Source: a virus | Virus record (IMG/VR): IMGVR_UViG_3300020421_002173 | Location: 1-29,367 of that record | Length of the DNA: 29,367 nucleotides | Direction: 5' to 3' (one strand) | Part shown: piece by piece, positions 5,615 through 12,699 of the stretch | How the letters are laid out: each line of letters starts with the position of its first letter | How positions within the stretch are numbered: the stretch's first letter is position 1 | Translations under genes and position numbers: made by a program | Notes under the pieces: generated by a model | What the model was told of the DNA's origin: nothing | The model's database searches: none | The model's input: only the letters and a program-made list of their open reading frames with translations

Positions 5615-5615
5615 T

Positions 5616-5640
5616 AAAAAGGGGGTGCCGTCGCACCCCC
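5616..5640 (-). terminator. Rho-independent terminator after the beta-barrel gene
   Basis: On the minus strand an 8-bp GC-rich stem (GGGGGTGC/GCACCCCC) with a GACG loop is followed by five T. It lies 38 bases after the stop of the secreted beta-barrel-like gene and ends that transcript. The T-run leads directly into the ATG of the next gene. Confidence 0.92.
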
Positions 5641-5678
5641 ATTATAACATCTACATGTATGATGTGTCTATGTCGTTA

Positions 5679-6050
5679 TCAGAAGCTATACTTCAGACCT
5701 GCCTTAGTGCCATATCCACGGTCGATGTCAGAATCGCCCGAACCAACGAAGGAGACTTCGCCATATGCACCCAGTTTGTCGGTCAGATCAAGACCGATAC
5801 CTGCCTTACCGGAAGGAACAGTGTCACTTTCAGCACCATCAGGAGCAACAATAGTAGCTCCACCCTGAACATAGTAAGAAGAGTTTTCGCCAATAGCGCC
5901 TTCATACCCTACGTGGAGGTCTGTGGCGGTTCCAGAATAATCGGATCCCTGCCAACCTGAGTTAGCTTCGACATTCACGTATGGACCTGCAAGGGCAGCG
6001 CCTGCGGACATGGACAGAGCAGCTGTTGCTGCGAATACAGATTTAAACAT
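5679..6050 (-). CDS. Secreted beta-barrel-like outer-membrane protein
   Basis: A 123-residue protein with a clear signal peptide (residues 1-21; MFKSVFAATAALSMSAGAALA) and a body of short alternating strands rich in G, Y, V and S. It ends in LKYSF, a terminal aromatic as in substrates of the outer-membrane assembly machinery. The pattern resembles small OmpA/OmpW-type barrels, though about 100 mature residues is short for an eight-stranded barrel; it may form fewer strands or oligomerise. It is a stand-alone unit: T4-type late promoter, structured leader of about 100 bases, and a strong terminator, which points to high late expression. Role unknown; surface modification or a virion component are both possible. 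Confidence 0.75.
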   Translation of the reverse strand: MFKSVFAATAALSMSAGAALAGPYVNVEANSGWQGSDYSGTATDLHVGYEGAIGENSSYYVQGGATIVAPDGAESDTVPSGKAGIGLDLTDKLGAYGEVSFVGSGDSDIDRGYGTKAGLKYSF

Positions 6051-6119
6051 TTTTGTTACCTAGTGTATCTCGTAGAGATTAACCTACGGATGAAAAGAAC
6101 CTCGACTTGGTTCTGTTTG

Positions 6120-6159
6120 TAACCTTTTGTTTCAGAATATACAAAAAAACAAAAGGTTA
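6120..6159 (-). promoter_or_regulatory. 5'-terminal mRNA hairpin of the beta-barrel gene
   Basis: A 13-bp perfect inverted repeat (TAACCTTTTGTTT / AAACAAAAGGTTA) with a 14-base loop. It lies immediately downstream of the late promoter, so the transcript should begin at or within its first arm. A smaller AGAACC/GGTTCT hairpin follows at about 6096-6114. The structure could protect the 5' end of the mRNA. Confidence 0.7.
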
Positions 6160-6161
6160 AG

Positions 6162-6169
6162 TATTTATA
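6162..6169 (-). promoter_or_regulatory. T4-type late promoter (TATAAATA)
   Basis: An exact TATAAATA on the minus strand, the T4 late promoter core read by gp55-type sigma, about 110 bases upstream of the beta-barrel gene. A TTGACA lies 20 bases further upstream, so sigma-70 might also use this site (TAGTAT at 17-bp spacing). Confidence 0.8.
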
Positions 6170-6191
6170 CTAGCAGAGTTTTTGAAACCTG

Positions 6192-7004
6192 TCAAGTAGT
6201 TGGCGGTTTACCGTCTTGCCCTGACGTTTCAGTGACTCTACCCAAATAAGGATTGTAGTCCATCAACTCATCAATCGCAATCTGAGCACCTGCATTATTC
6301 CAAAAGTTGGATTGTGCTTCAAAGTTTCCTCTATGGAAAACATCGATGTGTTCAGGATGGATTGATGATCCCAATTCTAACTTATAAAGTAGAAGAGGTA
6401 AAGCATAAGTATTACCTGAGTTGTAGATTAGATCGTCAGCCACTGGACGAGGACGTACCCCGTTATCCAGTTTATACCGATCTTCTCGAATATGCAAGTC
6501 AAGCATTTTCTTAGCATGATGTCTGGTAATCAAGTAACACGCAGTAGAGAATTCGTTTACGAATCTCTTGTGAATCTTGATGTGTACGTCACCAGTCGCA
6601 ATGATAGCGATCTGGCAAACGTCCCAGTCATAAGGTATTCTACAATAAAAATCCTTCCATGTAAAGTTCCAGCACTTCACCAAGTCCAGATTGCAGTCAT
6701 CCTCCATCATCACAGCATAAGGAGCATCAGTCTCTTCATAGAAATGCTTGATTGCTTTGAGGTGTGATGTAACACATCCAATCTCTCCACTAGTTACCAT
6801 CTCAGGGTATCTACCTTTCAAGATCTCACTCAGATCATCCTCTCTACCATCATAAGCAGAGATACGAGTATAGTTATTAATTTCCCAATACTTAAACTGC
6901 TCCTCCATATAATTCCACCTCTCAGGTTGCCCATCAAGATTGATACAATAGATTGGACCGATACCTTTGAGTTTGTATGCGGATTTGTTTTTGTCTCTAA
7001 GCAT
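6192..7004 (-). CDS. GT25-family glycosyltransferase
   Basis: A 270-residue protein of the glycosyltransferase 25 (LPS biosynthesis) family. The N-terminal signature IYCINLDGQPERW (about residues 18-30) and the acidic MMEDDC motif (about residue 101), which holds the divalent metal and nucleotide sugar, are both present, as is GCVTSHLKAI before it. It would transfer a sugar (often galactose) from a nucleotide donor to a glycan or protein acceptor in the cytoplasm. ATG 7004 overlaps the end of the fucosyltransferase gene by 8 bases; an upstream TTG is not used. It is the last gene of the cluster. Confidence 0.88.
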   Translation of the reverse strand: MLRDKNKSAYKLKGIGPIYCINLDGQPERWNYMEEQFKYWEINNYTRISAYDGREDDLSEILKGRYPEMVTSGEIGCVTSHLKAIKHFYEETDAPYAVMMEDDCNLDLVKCWNFTWKDFYCRIPYDWDVCQIAIIATGDVHIKIHKRFVNEFSTACYLITRHHAKKMLDLHIREDRYKLDNGVRPRPVADDLIYNSGNTYALPLLLYKLELGSSIHPEHIDVFHRGNFEAQSNFWNNAGAQIAIDELMDYNPYLGRVTETSGQDGKPPTT

Positions 7005-7797
7005 CAATAATCTCCCACTGTTCAGGATATAAGTCTTTAGTATCTAAGTGTTTGTTATTTGGACCGAACCATTTATCCGGTGCAATGACTCTACCTCTGT
7101 TTGCTAACCATGCTCCCCACCAACTATATGTGCTGTTCGCAATAATAAAGTCAGAACATAATGACATCAAACAAAGGTCAACATAACTTGTGTTGCCTGT
7201 AGCAATCAAGAATCTATCATGGTCAAAAATATCCTGTTGTCTGCACCACTCAGGATCATCTGTAAATATAGCAACATTTCTACGATTGTCAAATAAACTC
7301 AATGCCCTAGCATAATAATCAAGATCTAGATTATAATGATTGCCTGAGTTCCTTAAGAAGTCACCACGTCTGATATGTAGTGCGATTGGATTAGAGACAG
7401 ATTGAATCATCTCTTCGCATGGACTTTTGATACCATCAATGAATGAGAAATCTTTACGAACTTCCTCCTCAATATGTTTGAAGTATTTTTCTGATTGAAA
7501 ATATCCAACAAGACTTATGTTATCTGGACAAGAGTTAAAGATATTTTCATTAAAAGTAAATCCTTCCTCCTGCACATATCCATTTCCTATAATCGAGTTA
7601 TTATTGCACCCGCCCATAATAAAAGGTTCAAACAATTCAATCCTCAAACGATTGCCTAAGATATCAACAATCAGTTCATTATGATTAGGTACACAATATT
7701 CGTGACCATTATTATTCGCAATGCCTTTTAGTGAAGCATACTGGAACATTTGGTTTCCCAACTGTCCCATTTTTCCTAAGTAATCAAATCCAATCAT
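6997..7797 (-). CDS. Alpha-1,2-fucosyltransferase-like (GT11)
   Basis: A 266-residue GT11 enzyme, which adds fucose from GDP-fucose to a galactose 2-OH. Motifs: GQLGNQMFQYA at residues 11-21, HIRRGD at 141-146 (GDP-fucose binding) and ANSTYSWWGAWL at about 220-231, all diagnostic for the family. The donor would come from the Gmd and GDP-fucose synthase genes at the start of the cluster. Its ATG forms an ATGA overlap with the upstream gene. A second GT11 gene lies at 18421-19191, implying two fucose linkages or two acceptors. No membrane segment is visible. Confidence 0.93.
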   Translation of the reverse strand: MIGFDYLGKMGQLGNQMFQYASLKGIANNNGHEYCVPNHNELIVDILGNRLRIELFEPFIMGGCNNNSIIGNGYVQEEGFTFNENIFNSCPDNISLVGYFQSEKYFKHIEEEVRKDFSFIDGIKSPCEEMIQSVSNPIALHIRRGDFLRNSGNHYNLDLDYYARALSLFDNRRNVAIFTDDPEWCRQQDIFDHDRFLIATGNTSYVDLCLMSLCSDFIIANSTYSWWGAWLANRGRVIAPDKWFGPNNKHLDTKDLYPEQWEIIDA

Positions 7798-8057
7798 TTT
7801 TTGCTAAGGTTGTTTTTGTTTATTACATTTATGACATAGATCATTTCATTTTGTAGTCGGTTGATTTTATCATCATGAGACTTTAACCAATCATAATTTA
7901 GAACAGATTCCTCTATTTCTCCATCAGTATTAGTTTCATCATTGAGATTCCACTTTTTTATAGCCCAAGCAGGAGGAGTAGATGTTTTCCAAGGATAGAG
8001 AATATACTCTAGTTCAGCAACTATTCCGTAAATCCATATGTGAATAGATCTAAGCAT
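7794..8057 (-). CDS. Hypothetical protein within the sugar cluster
   Basis: An 87-residue protein with an aromatic N-terminus (MLRSIHIWIYGIVAELEYIL, possibly membrane-associated), an acidic middle and a helical C-terminus (INRLQNEMIYVINVINKNN). It overlaps the SDR gene upstream by 8 bases and the fucosyltransferase downstream by ATGA, so it is translated as part of the cluster. It resembles no transferase and might be an accessory or membrane-tethering factor; this is inference. Confidence 0.65.
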   Translation of the reverse strand: MLRSIHIWIYGIVAELEYILYPWKTSTPPAWAIKKWNLNDETNTDGEIEESVLNYDWLKSHDDKINRLQNEMIYVINVINKNNLSKK

Positions 8058-8943
8058 TTTGTTTAACCCAGTTTTCTAGTTCAACTTTAGGTTTCCAACC
8101 AAATGTGTTTGCCATTCGATCAATATTAGCAAGACTGATTCTTACTTCACCGATACGTGGAGGAATATTGGTTTGATTATCTGAAATCCAATCAGCAATT
8201 TGATTTACTGAATAGTTTTGACCTGAACCTATATTATATACCATGCCAAAGGCATCGTCATCTACCTCTGTTATTGCTGCTAATATATTAGCATTAACTA
8301 CATCAGATACGTGAACAAAGTCTCTACATTGTTCTCCATCACCAACGATTGTAAGTGGTTCTTCCGCATCTCTTTGACGACAGAAGATACCAATCACAGG
8401 AGCATACTGTCCTTTGCGTGGTGCTCTATGTCCATAGACATTGAAGTACCGAAACACTACCGTAGGCAAATCAAACAAGTCAGTATACATCTTGCATAGT
8501 TTTTCTCCAGCAACTTTAGTTACTGAATATGGATTCAAACTATCATCAGGTTGTGTTTCCACATTAGGATAGTCATTGTTACCATAACCAGAAGATGTTG
8601 AAGAGTATATAACTCTCTTCACACCTGCTTCTCTGGCACACTGAAGCACCGTACAAGTGCCTAATACATTCTTCTGGACTGCTGCGATAGGATTTTCAAT
8701 AGCAGGTCCTATACGGGATTCTGCAGCAAGATGAAATACATAATCAACATCATCATAGAATGTACGAGTTGTTTGATAGTTGCTTATATCTTGATTTACA
8801 TAGGTTGCTTTATCATTAAAATAAAACTGTTCAGCATCTGCACTTTGATTATCGATTACAGTAACAGTAAAACCAATTTTAATAAGTTCATCCACAATGT
8901 GAGAACCAATAAATCCTGATCCTCCGGTCACTAATGCTTTCAT
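8050..8943 (-). CDS. NAD-dependent sugar epimerase/dehydratase (extended SDR)
   Basis: A 297-residue extended short-chain dehydrogenase of the UDP-glucose 4-epimerase type. TGGSGFIGSH at residues 6-15 binds NAD; YSSTSSGYG and the catalytic YSVTK (Y-x3-K) follow, then RYFNVYGHRAPRKGQYAPVI and a GDGEQCRDFVHV substrate-binding segment. It would interconvert a nucleotide-bound sugar, for example UDP-Glc/Gal or UDP-GlcNAc/GalNAc; the exact substrate cannot be read. At 297 residues it is slightly short for GalE. It overlaps the HAD-nucleotidyltransferase gene by ATGA, so its product could also act on the heptose-type nucleotide sugar. Confidence 0.9.
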   Translation of the reverse strand: MKALVTGGSGFIGSHIVDELIKIGFTVTVIDNQSADAEQFYFNDKATYVNQDISNYQTTRTFYDDVDYVFHLAAESRIGPAIENPIAAVQKNVLGTCTVLQCAREAGVKRVIYSSTSSGYGNNDYPNVETQPDDSLNPYSVTKVAGEKLCKMYTDLFDLPTVVFRYFNVYGHRAPRKGQYAPVIGIFCRQRDAEEPLTIVGDGEQCRDFVHVSDVVNANILAAITEVDDDAFGMVYNIGSGQNYSVNQIADWISDNQTNIPPRIGEVRISLANIDRMANTFGWKPKVELENWVKQNA

Positions 8944-9680
8944 AATCTATTACTCCTGATGACTGATTCTGCAATGTTAACTTTCAACTTGGTTGTTGAA
9001 TACCCATGTCTTCTAGTAATCCAAACGATAGGAAGACCTAAACCTTTTCCACTATAAGAACCATCAGAATAATCGTCACCTAAAAAACGAACATCATAGT
9101 CACCACTTTCTAGGTAACTAATAAATGTATCTTCTGATTGATAGACAACAATATCATCAATATATTTGATGGACCTTAGAATCTCTTTCCGGTCTTCAAG
9201 TGATTGAACTGGTTTGAGTTTATAAGGACGTGCTAAAGCAGGGTTTTCATGAAGAGCAATCGTAAGATGATTACAATGCTCTTTAGCTTGCTGAAACATT
9301 CTTACATACCCAGGATGGATAATGTCAAATGCCCCAGCAACAATACCTTTCTTCAGTGGTTGTCGCTTCTTCCATTCTTCTACATCAATGCCTTTATCAT
9401 CAATGAAGATATCTGCTGTGGGTTTGTGGAACATTGGTTCCAACTCATTATATTTAACACCCCAGTCAGAAAGCATTTCTTTAGTGAGTGCTGTCCAATC
9501 TTTACCTGACCCTCTACCCCTAGCAGTCATAATAATAATATGATTCCCCTCATCATAAAGACGATTAACTGTCTCTACCATAAAAGGAATAGGTGTAGAG
9601 TCCCAGTATCTTTGTCCATGTCCATCAGGATTGCAAGGAGTATTGCATATTGTACCGTCTAGATCAAAGCAATATTTCAT
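8940..9680 (-). CDS. Fusion: HAD phosphatase plus TagD-like nucleotidyltransferase
   Basis: A 246-residue two-domain enzyme. Residues 1-108 are a HAD phosphatase: nucleophile motif FDLDGT (D6, D8), MTARGR at 51-56 and FIDDKG with D94/D95. Residues 109-246 are a cytidylyltransferase-like domain: GAFDIIHPGY at 116-125, FLGDDYSDG at about 199-207 and a STTK motif at 228-231, close in plan to glycerol-3-phosphate cytidylyltransferase (TagD) and the HldE C-domain. The usual HxGH reads HPGY, losing the second His. With the GmhA-like and HddA-like genes upstream it would dephosphorylate a heptose bisphosphate and activate the 1-phosphate with a nucleotide. ATG 9680 overlaps the upstream stop (ATGA). 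Confidence 0.85.
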   Translation of the reverse strand: MKYCFDLDGTICNTPCNPDGHGQRYWDSTPIPFMVETVNRLYDEGNHIIIMTARGRGSGKDWTALTKEMLSDWGVKYNELEPMFHKPTADIFIDDKGIDVEEWKKRQPLKKGIVAGAFDIIHPGYVRMFQQAKEHCNHLTIALHENPALARPYKLKPVQSLEDRKEILRSIKYIDDIVVYQSEDTFISYLESGDYDVRFLGDDYSDGSYSGKGLGLPIVWITRRHGYSTTKLKVNIAESVIRSNRL

Positions 9681-10207
9681 ACTACTCCATGAAGAAAGAT
9701 TTGATGAACGCATTCTACCACACCATATGATTCACTATCAACATGATAGTCCCATTTAGAATACTTTGAAGTTACGTGTGCATTTCTTCTCATAGTATTG
9801 TGTGGACTGAATCCAGTCAATATCCCATGAGATATACCATTATCCTCGCAGTACCTCTGACAGTTCAACATATTGAGAGACTCACCACTTGAACTCATTA
9901 AAACAACAAGAGTATCATCTTCAACATGGTATTCTAAAAACTTTGTATAAGATTTTTCATATCCATAATCATTTGCAAGCATTGTAAGCATTGAAGGATC
10001 TGAAAATACAGACACCTTCTTCTTATGAAACTTCATATAATCTTGCGATATATGAGAAGCGACAGAATTACTACCCCCATTACCGAGAATAATAATCCTG
10101 TCGTGACTGTTAAATTGATTTTGATACTTTTGAAACTCGTCCTCCATATGTGCGGACTCTAGTGTTTCAATGTAAGGTTTAAAAGGATTCACCTCGTACA
10201 CCATCAT
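9677..10207 (-). CDS. SIS-domain sugar-phosphate isomerase, GmhA-like
   Basis: A 176-residue SIS-domain protein resembling sedoheptulose-7-phosphate isomerase, the first step of heptose synthesis. It has ILGNGGSNSVASHISQDYMK (about residues 40-59), the family's GNGGSAA-type phosphate loop, then the typical SMLTMLANDYGYE and LMSSSGES (second phosphate-binding loop). It would make D-glycero-D-heptose 7-phosphate in the cytoplasm. ATG 10207 or 10204 are both possible; either way the gene overlaps the kinase upstream by about 26-29 bases and the fusion gene downstream by ATGA, tying the three into one set. Confidence 0.87.
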   Translation of the reverse strand: MMVYEVNPFKPYIETLESAHMEDEFQKYQNQFNSHDRIIILGNGGSNSVASHISQDYMKFHKKKVSVFSDPSMLTMLANDYGYEKSYTKFLEYHVEDDTLVVLMSSSGESLNMLNCQRYCEDNGISHGILTGFSPHNTMRRNAHVTSKYSKWDYHVDSESYGVVECVHQIFLHGVV

Positions 10208-11126
10208 AATTAACTTTTATTTTAACAGTATCATATGGAATAGTCAACTTATTATGTTTAGAGAACGTCAAAAAGAACCCTCCATTACCAGCACCACATA
10301 GTTTATGTGATATCACACTACTATTATCTGATAACTCTTTGTCTATTTTACGAATCCTTTCATTCTCTGTGATGATATTACTTGTCTTTTTCTTTTCTTC
10401 CCAAGTATGATTGAGTTCTTTTAAAAACTTTTTACTATCACCGGTCTTTAGATAATCATATGCTTTACTAACAATAGGAAGTAATGGTTTTACTTTCTCT
10501 AGATTCATACTGATATCTCTAAGAACTTCTTTTGAGTTCCTTGTAACTCCAGTAAATACCAACTTGATATCAATATCATCAAATACATCGGTAGAAAGAA
10601 ACTCATGCTTAACACTGCCTGTATCCAAGAACTCTATCCTTTTAAACCCTCCAATACCACAACCATAAGGATCTTGATACCCACAGAAAGGATTAAACTT
10701 AACTTCAATATCATATGCTAATCTACAAATATCAGTATCAGATATTTTCTTATGGAGAAATAGAGAGCAAGCCTTGATCAAACTAATGATATAAGATGAT
10801 GAAGAAGCAAGTCCACTACCCTGAGAGAAAGCATCACTTGTTAATGTGACTTGTACTGGAGGCATATTAAAATGTTCCAATACACCACGAACAACTTCAT
10901 TTTTAATTTCACTAATATGATTTACTTCTTCTCTACGTGAGTAGTTAATAACATACTTATGATCTTTCTTGTTAAATCCAAACTTATCTTGACTGATAGT
11001 TACATAAGTTTTTAAATTAGATGCAAAACTAATCACACTACCATATCCATACTTAGCAACAAAGTATGGATTATCAGTAGATCCACCAAATAAAGATATT
11101 CTTAACGGACAACTAGCAATAATCAT
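10179..11126 (-). CDS. GHMP-family sugar kinase, HddA-like
   Basis: A 315-residue GHMP kinase like D-glycero-D-manno-heptose 7-phosphate kinase (HddA). It starts with the family's PLRISLFGGSTDNP (residues 7-20), has the ATP-binding loop GSGLASSSSYI at about residues 107-117, and a C-terminal GAGNGGFFLTF motif 3. It would phosphorylate C1 of the heptose 7-phosphate, giving the 1,7-bisphosphate that a phosphatase then trims. The gene begins the second half of the sugar cluster, divergent from a plus-strand small gene. The leader is very AT-rich and shows no ribosome site. Confidence 0.87.
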   Translation of the reverse strand: MIIASCPLRISLFGGSTDNPYFVAKYGYGSVISFASNLKTYVTISQDKFGFNKKDHKYVINYSRREEVNHISEIKNEVVRGVLEHFNMPPVQVTLTSDAFSQGSGLASSSSYIISLIKACSLFLHKKISDTDICRLAYDIEVKFNPFCGYQDPYGCGIGGFKRIEFLDTGSVKHEFLSTDVFDDIDIKLVFTGVTRNSKEVLRDISMNLEKVKPLLPIVSKAYDYLKTGDSKKFLKELNHTWEEKKKTSNIITENERIRKIDKELSDNSSVISHKLCGAGNGGFFLTFSKHNKLTIPYDTVKIKVNYDGVRGESF

Positions 11127-11157
11127 ATTATATTAAACGGTAGGTGAAAAATATTAA

Positions 11158-11165
11158 AATAAATA
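11158..11165 (+). promoter_or_regulatory. T4-type late promoter (AATAAATA), plus strand
   Basis: AATAAATA, matching NATAAATA, lies 24 bases before the start of the plus-strand small gene. The AT-rich context makes a chance match possible, but strand and distance fit. Confidence 0.5.
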
Positions 11166-11189
11166 TTACATACTATCATTATATGCAAC

Positions 11190-11330
11190 ATGGGGGATAA
11201 AAAAGTCTGTAAAAAGATTATTAAACGTGCAAAGAAGCATCCTAGTTGGTACACTCCAGAGGAAGTTGCTTATGCAAAGTTAATGAAAAAAACAATTAAA
11301 AAACAAGAAGAGGATCTACAAGATGCCTAA
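11190..11330 (+). CDS. Small basic conserved protein on the plus strand (46 aa)
   Basis: A 46-residue lysine-rich protein, MGDKKVCKKIIKRAKKHPSW..., with YTPEEVAYAKLMKK and an acidic end. It looks like the short CKKIIKRAKKHP-type proteins that recur in T4-like cyanophages. It is the only plus-strand gene I support here, divergent from the HddA-like gene and convergent with the GT25-like gene (9-base gap), with its own late promoter motif. The basic helical composition suggests nucleic-acid or protein binding; nothing more can be said. It divides the sugar cluster into two transcription units. Confidence 0.7.
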   Translation: MGDKKVCKKIIKRAKKHPSWYTPEEVAYAKLMKKTIKKQEEDLQDA

Positions 11331-11339
11331 CAACATTAA

Positions 11340-12017
11340 TTATATTACATTAAGAGGCAGAAAGAAGTTTCTCATATAGTTCATACACTCATGACTTTCT
11401 TGTTCGGAAAGAGGAGCATAAGTAACTCTTTGGTTTCCACCAGAGCTAGTCTGAAAGAAATAGGGATCATCAAAGGCATATACATTATGCCAACGTTGAA
11501 TCTCTGCGAATCCAATATCTGGATGGTCTTCTATATCATATCCAGCATGAAGACAAACTCTTCTCACTAGATCAATATATCTTTTTCGTAGATACATTAT
11601 AGCATGACCACCGAGCATATTATAAACTTGAAGAATTCCAGATTCATACTGCTCCCATTGAACAAAAGGTCCAGAGTGACTATTCATTCTACCCCAACCT
11701 GAGATACCAAGATAGAAAGCATCAGCATTCTCTGGTATCTCAATAATGGGATTCCATCTCTTTACTGCAATGTCATCCTCAAGAACAACAAATGGAGTTC
11801 CGAGTGGAGAAACAACTGGGTTGATAGCACTTTCAATCGCATTTAACATAGAACGAGCAGTTCCTGCCTGTCCTATTTGATGCTTAGTGGCACTGATTCT
11901 TCTTACGTTCTTAATTCCCAGTTCACTGAGAATACCTTTCATCCTTTCATTCCTTTCTACAGCATCATCAAGATTGATATAATAGAAAGGAATATCTCTA
12001 AGATCTAAGCGCAGCAT
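11340..12017 (-). CDS. GT25-like glycosyltransferase
   Basis: A 225-residue protein with the GT25 opening IPFYYINLDDAVERNERM (about residues 9-26) and the acidic FVVLEDDI motif (about residues 76-83), the nucleotide-sugar/metal site. An YLGISGWGR and a GGHAIMYLRKRYIDLV segment follow as in the family. It would transfer a sugar to the growing glycan. Its ATG lies inside the end of the GT6 gene (20-base overlap). It ends the first transcription unit of the cluster, tail to tail with the plus-strand small gene. Confidence 0.82.
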   Translation of the reverse strand: MLRLDLRDIPFYYINLDDAVERNERMKGILSELGIKNVRRISATKHQIGQAGTARSMLNAIESAINPVVSPLGTPFVVLEDDIAVKRWNPIIEIPENADAFYLGISGWGRMNSHSGPFVQWEQYESGILQVYNMLGGHAIMYLRKRYIDLVRRVCLHAGYDIEDHPDIGFAEIQRWHNVYAFDDPYFFQTSSGGNQRVTYAPLSEQESHECMNYMRNFFLPLNVI

Positions 12018-12699
12018 GATTCTTCTTCAGAGCAATAATTTTACCAGGAGAGAAAGGATAATCAGTTCCGATGAACTCCTCAGCATAACAATAGGTTGGA
12101 TCTAGATCTAGAGTAGGAGGATTGTTAATCAGATACCTATTCATATGTGACTCATCATGCCACAGTGCTACAACTCCATTCTCAAGATCAGTATTAACAT
12201 TGTTAGCGATCTTCTCAGACATTGCCATAAAGTTTTCTGTTCTTCCACCATTAAATCCACCAGCATAGTAGGTGACAGTCTTTTCATCTGGTGAAACGAA
12301 AGCACAACTAGTAGGGTTGCGATCAAAGGACTGTTGAGCAGAAGATGCTAGTGATTGATATCCATGTCTAGTGGCAACTAGATCTCCACACACTTCATCT
12401 GGTGTCACAACACCGTCAATACGCATATCTGCATCAAAGTAGAAGCAATAGTCATGCTCCATAATGAAGTCTTTTTCTTTCATGAAATAGTTGTAACGCT
12501 TAAGCGTAGGCATAGGCCAAGGTTCATGATCAATATAATGTACTCTTACATTATCACCTGCCTCTTCAATCTCATGATCAGTAAAAAGAAGACAATTAAT
12601 TTCTGCACCAGGACAAAACTTTTCAGAAATATCTTCATACAGTTTCTCTACAAACTGAATGTATTTGTTTGTAGCAATCGTTAGAATACAGATTTTCAT
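11998..12699 (-). CDS. ABO-like GT6-family glycosyltransferase
   Basis: A 233-residue GT6 enzyme, the retaining alpha-1,3-Gal/GalNAc transferase family that includes the human A and B blood-group enzymes. Diagnostic motifs are YFDADMR (residues 87-93), YYAGGFNGG (144-152) and WHDESHMNRYL (180-190). The metal-binding DxD is kept (DAD at 89-91), whereas most bacterial GT6 enzymes carry NxN. No membrane anchor is present, so it is a bare catalytic domain. ABO-type GT6 enzymes act on fucosylated galactose, and two GT11 fucosyltransferases lie in the same cluster, so an ABO-like epitope is a reasonable inference. A cyanophage GT6 is known from Prochlorococcus phage P-SSM2. Confidence 0.9.
   Translation of the reverse strand: MKICILTIATNKYIQFVEKLYEDISEKFCPGAEINCLLFTDHEIEEAGDNVRVHYIDHEPWPMPTLKRYNYFMKEKDFIMEHDYCFYFDADMRIDGVVTPDEVCGDLVATRHGYQSLASSAQQSFDRNPTSCAFVSPDEKTVTYYAGGFNGGRTENFMAMSEKIANNVNTDLENGVVALWHDESHMNRYLINNPPTLDLDPTYCYAEEFIGTDYPFSPGKIIALKKNHAALRS

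Noticed and set aside
5625-5960. Plus-strand frames opposite the beta-barrel gene
   Set aside because: They cover the terminator and the antisense of a gene with signal peptide, promoter and terminator on the minus strand.
9681-9713. Upstream start for the HAD-nucleotidyltransferase fusion
   Set aside because: ATG 9680 forms an ATGA overlap and lies right before the FDLDGT motif; the extra residues are not part of the domain.
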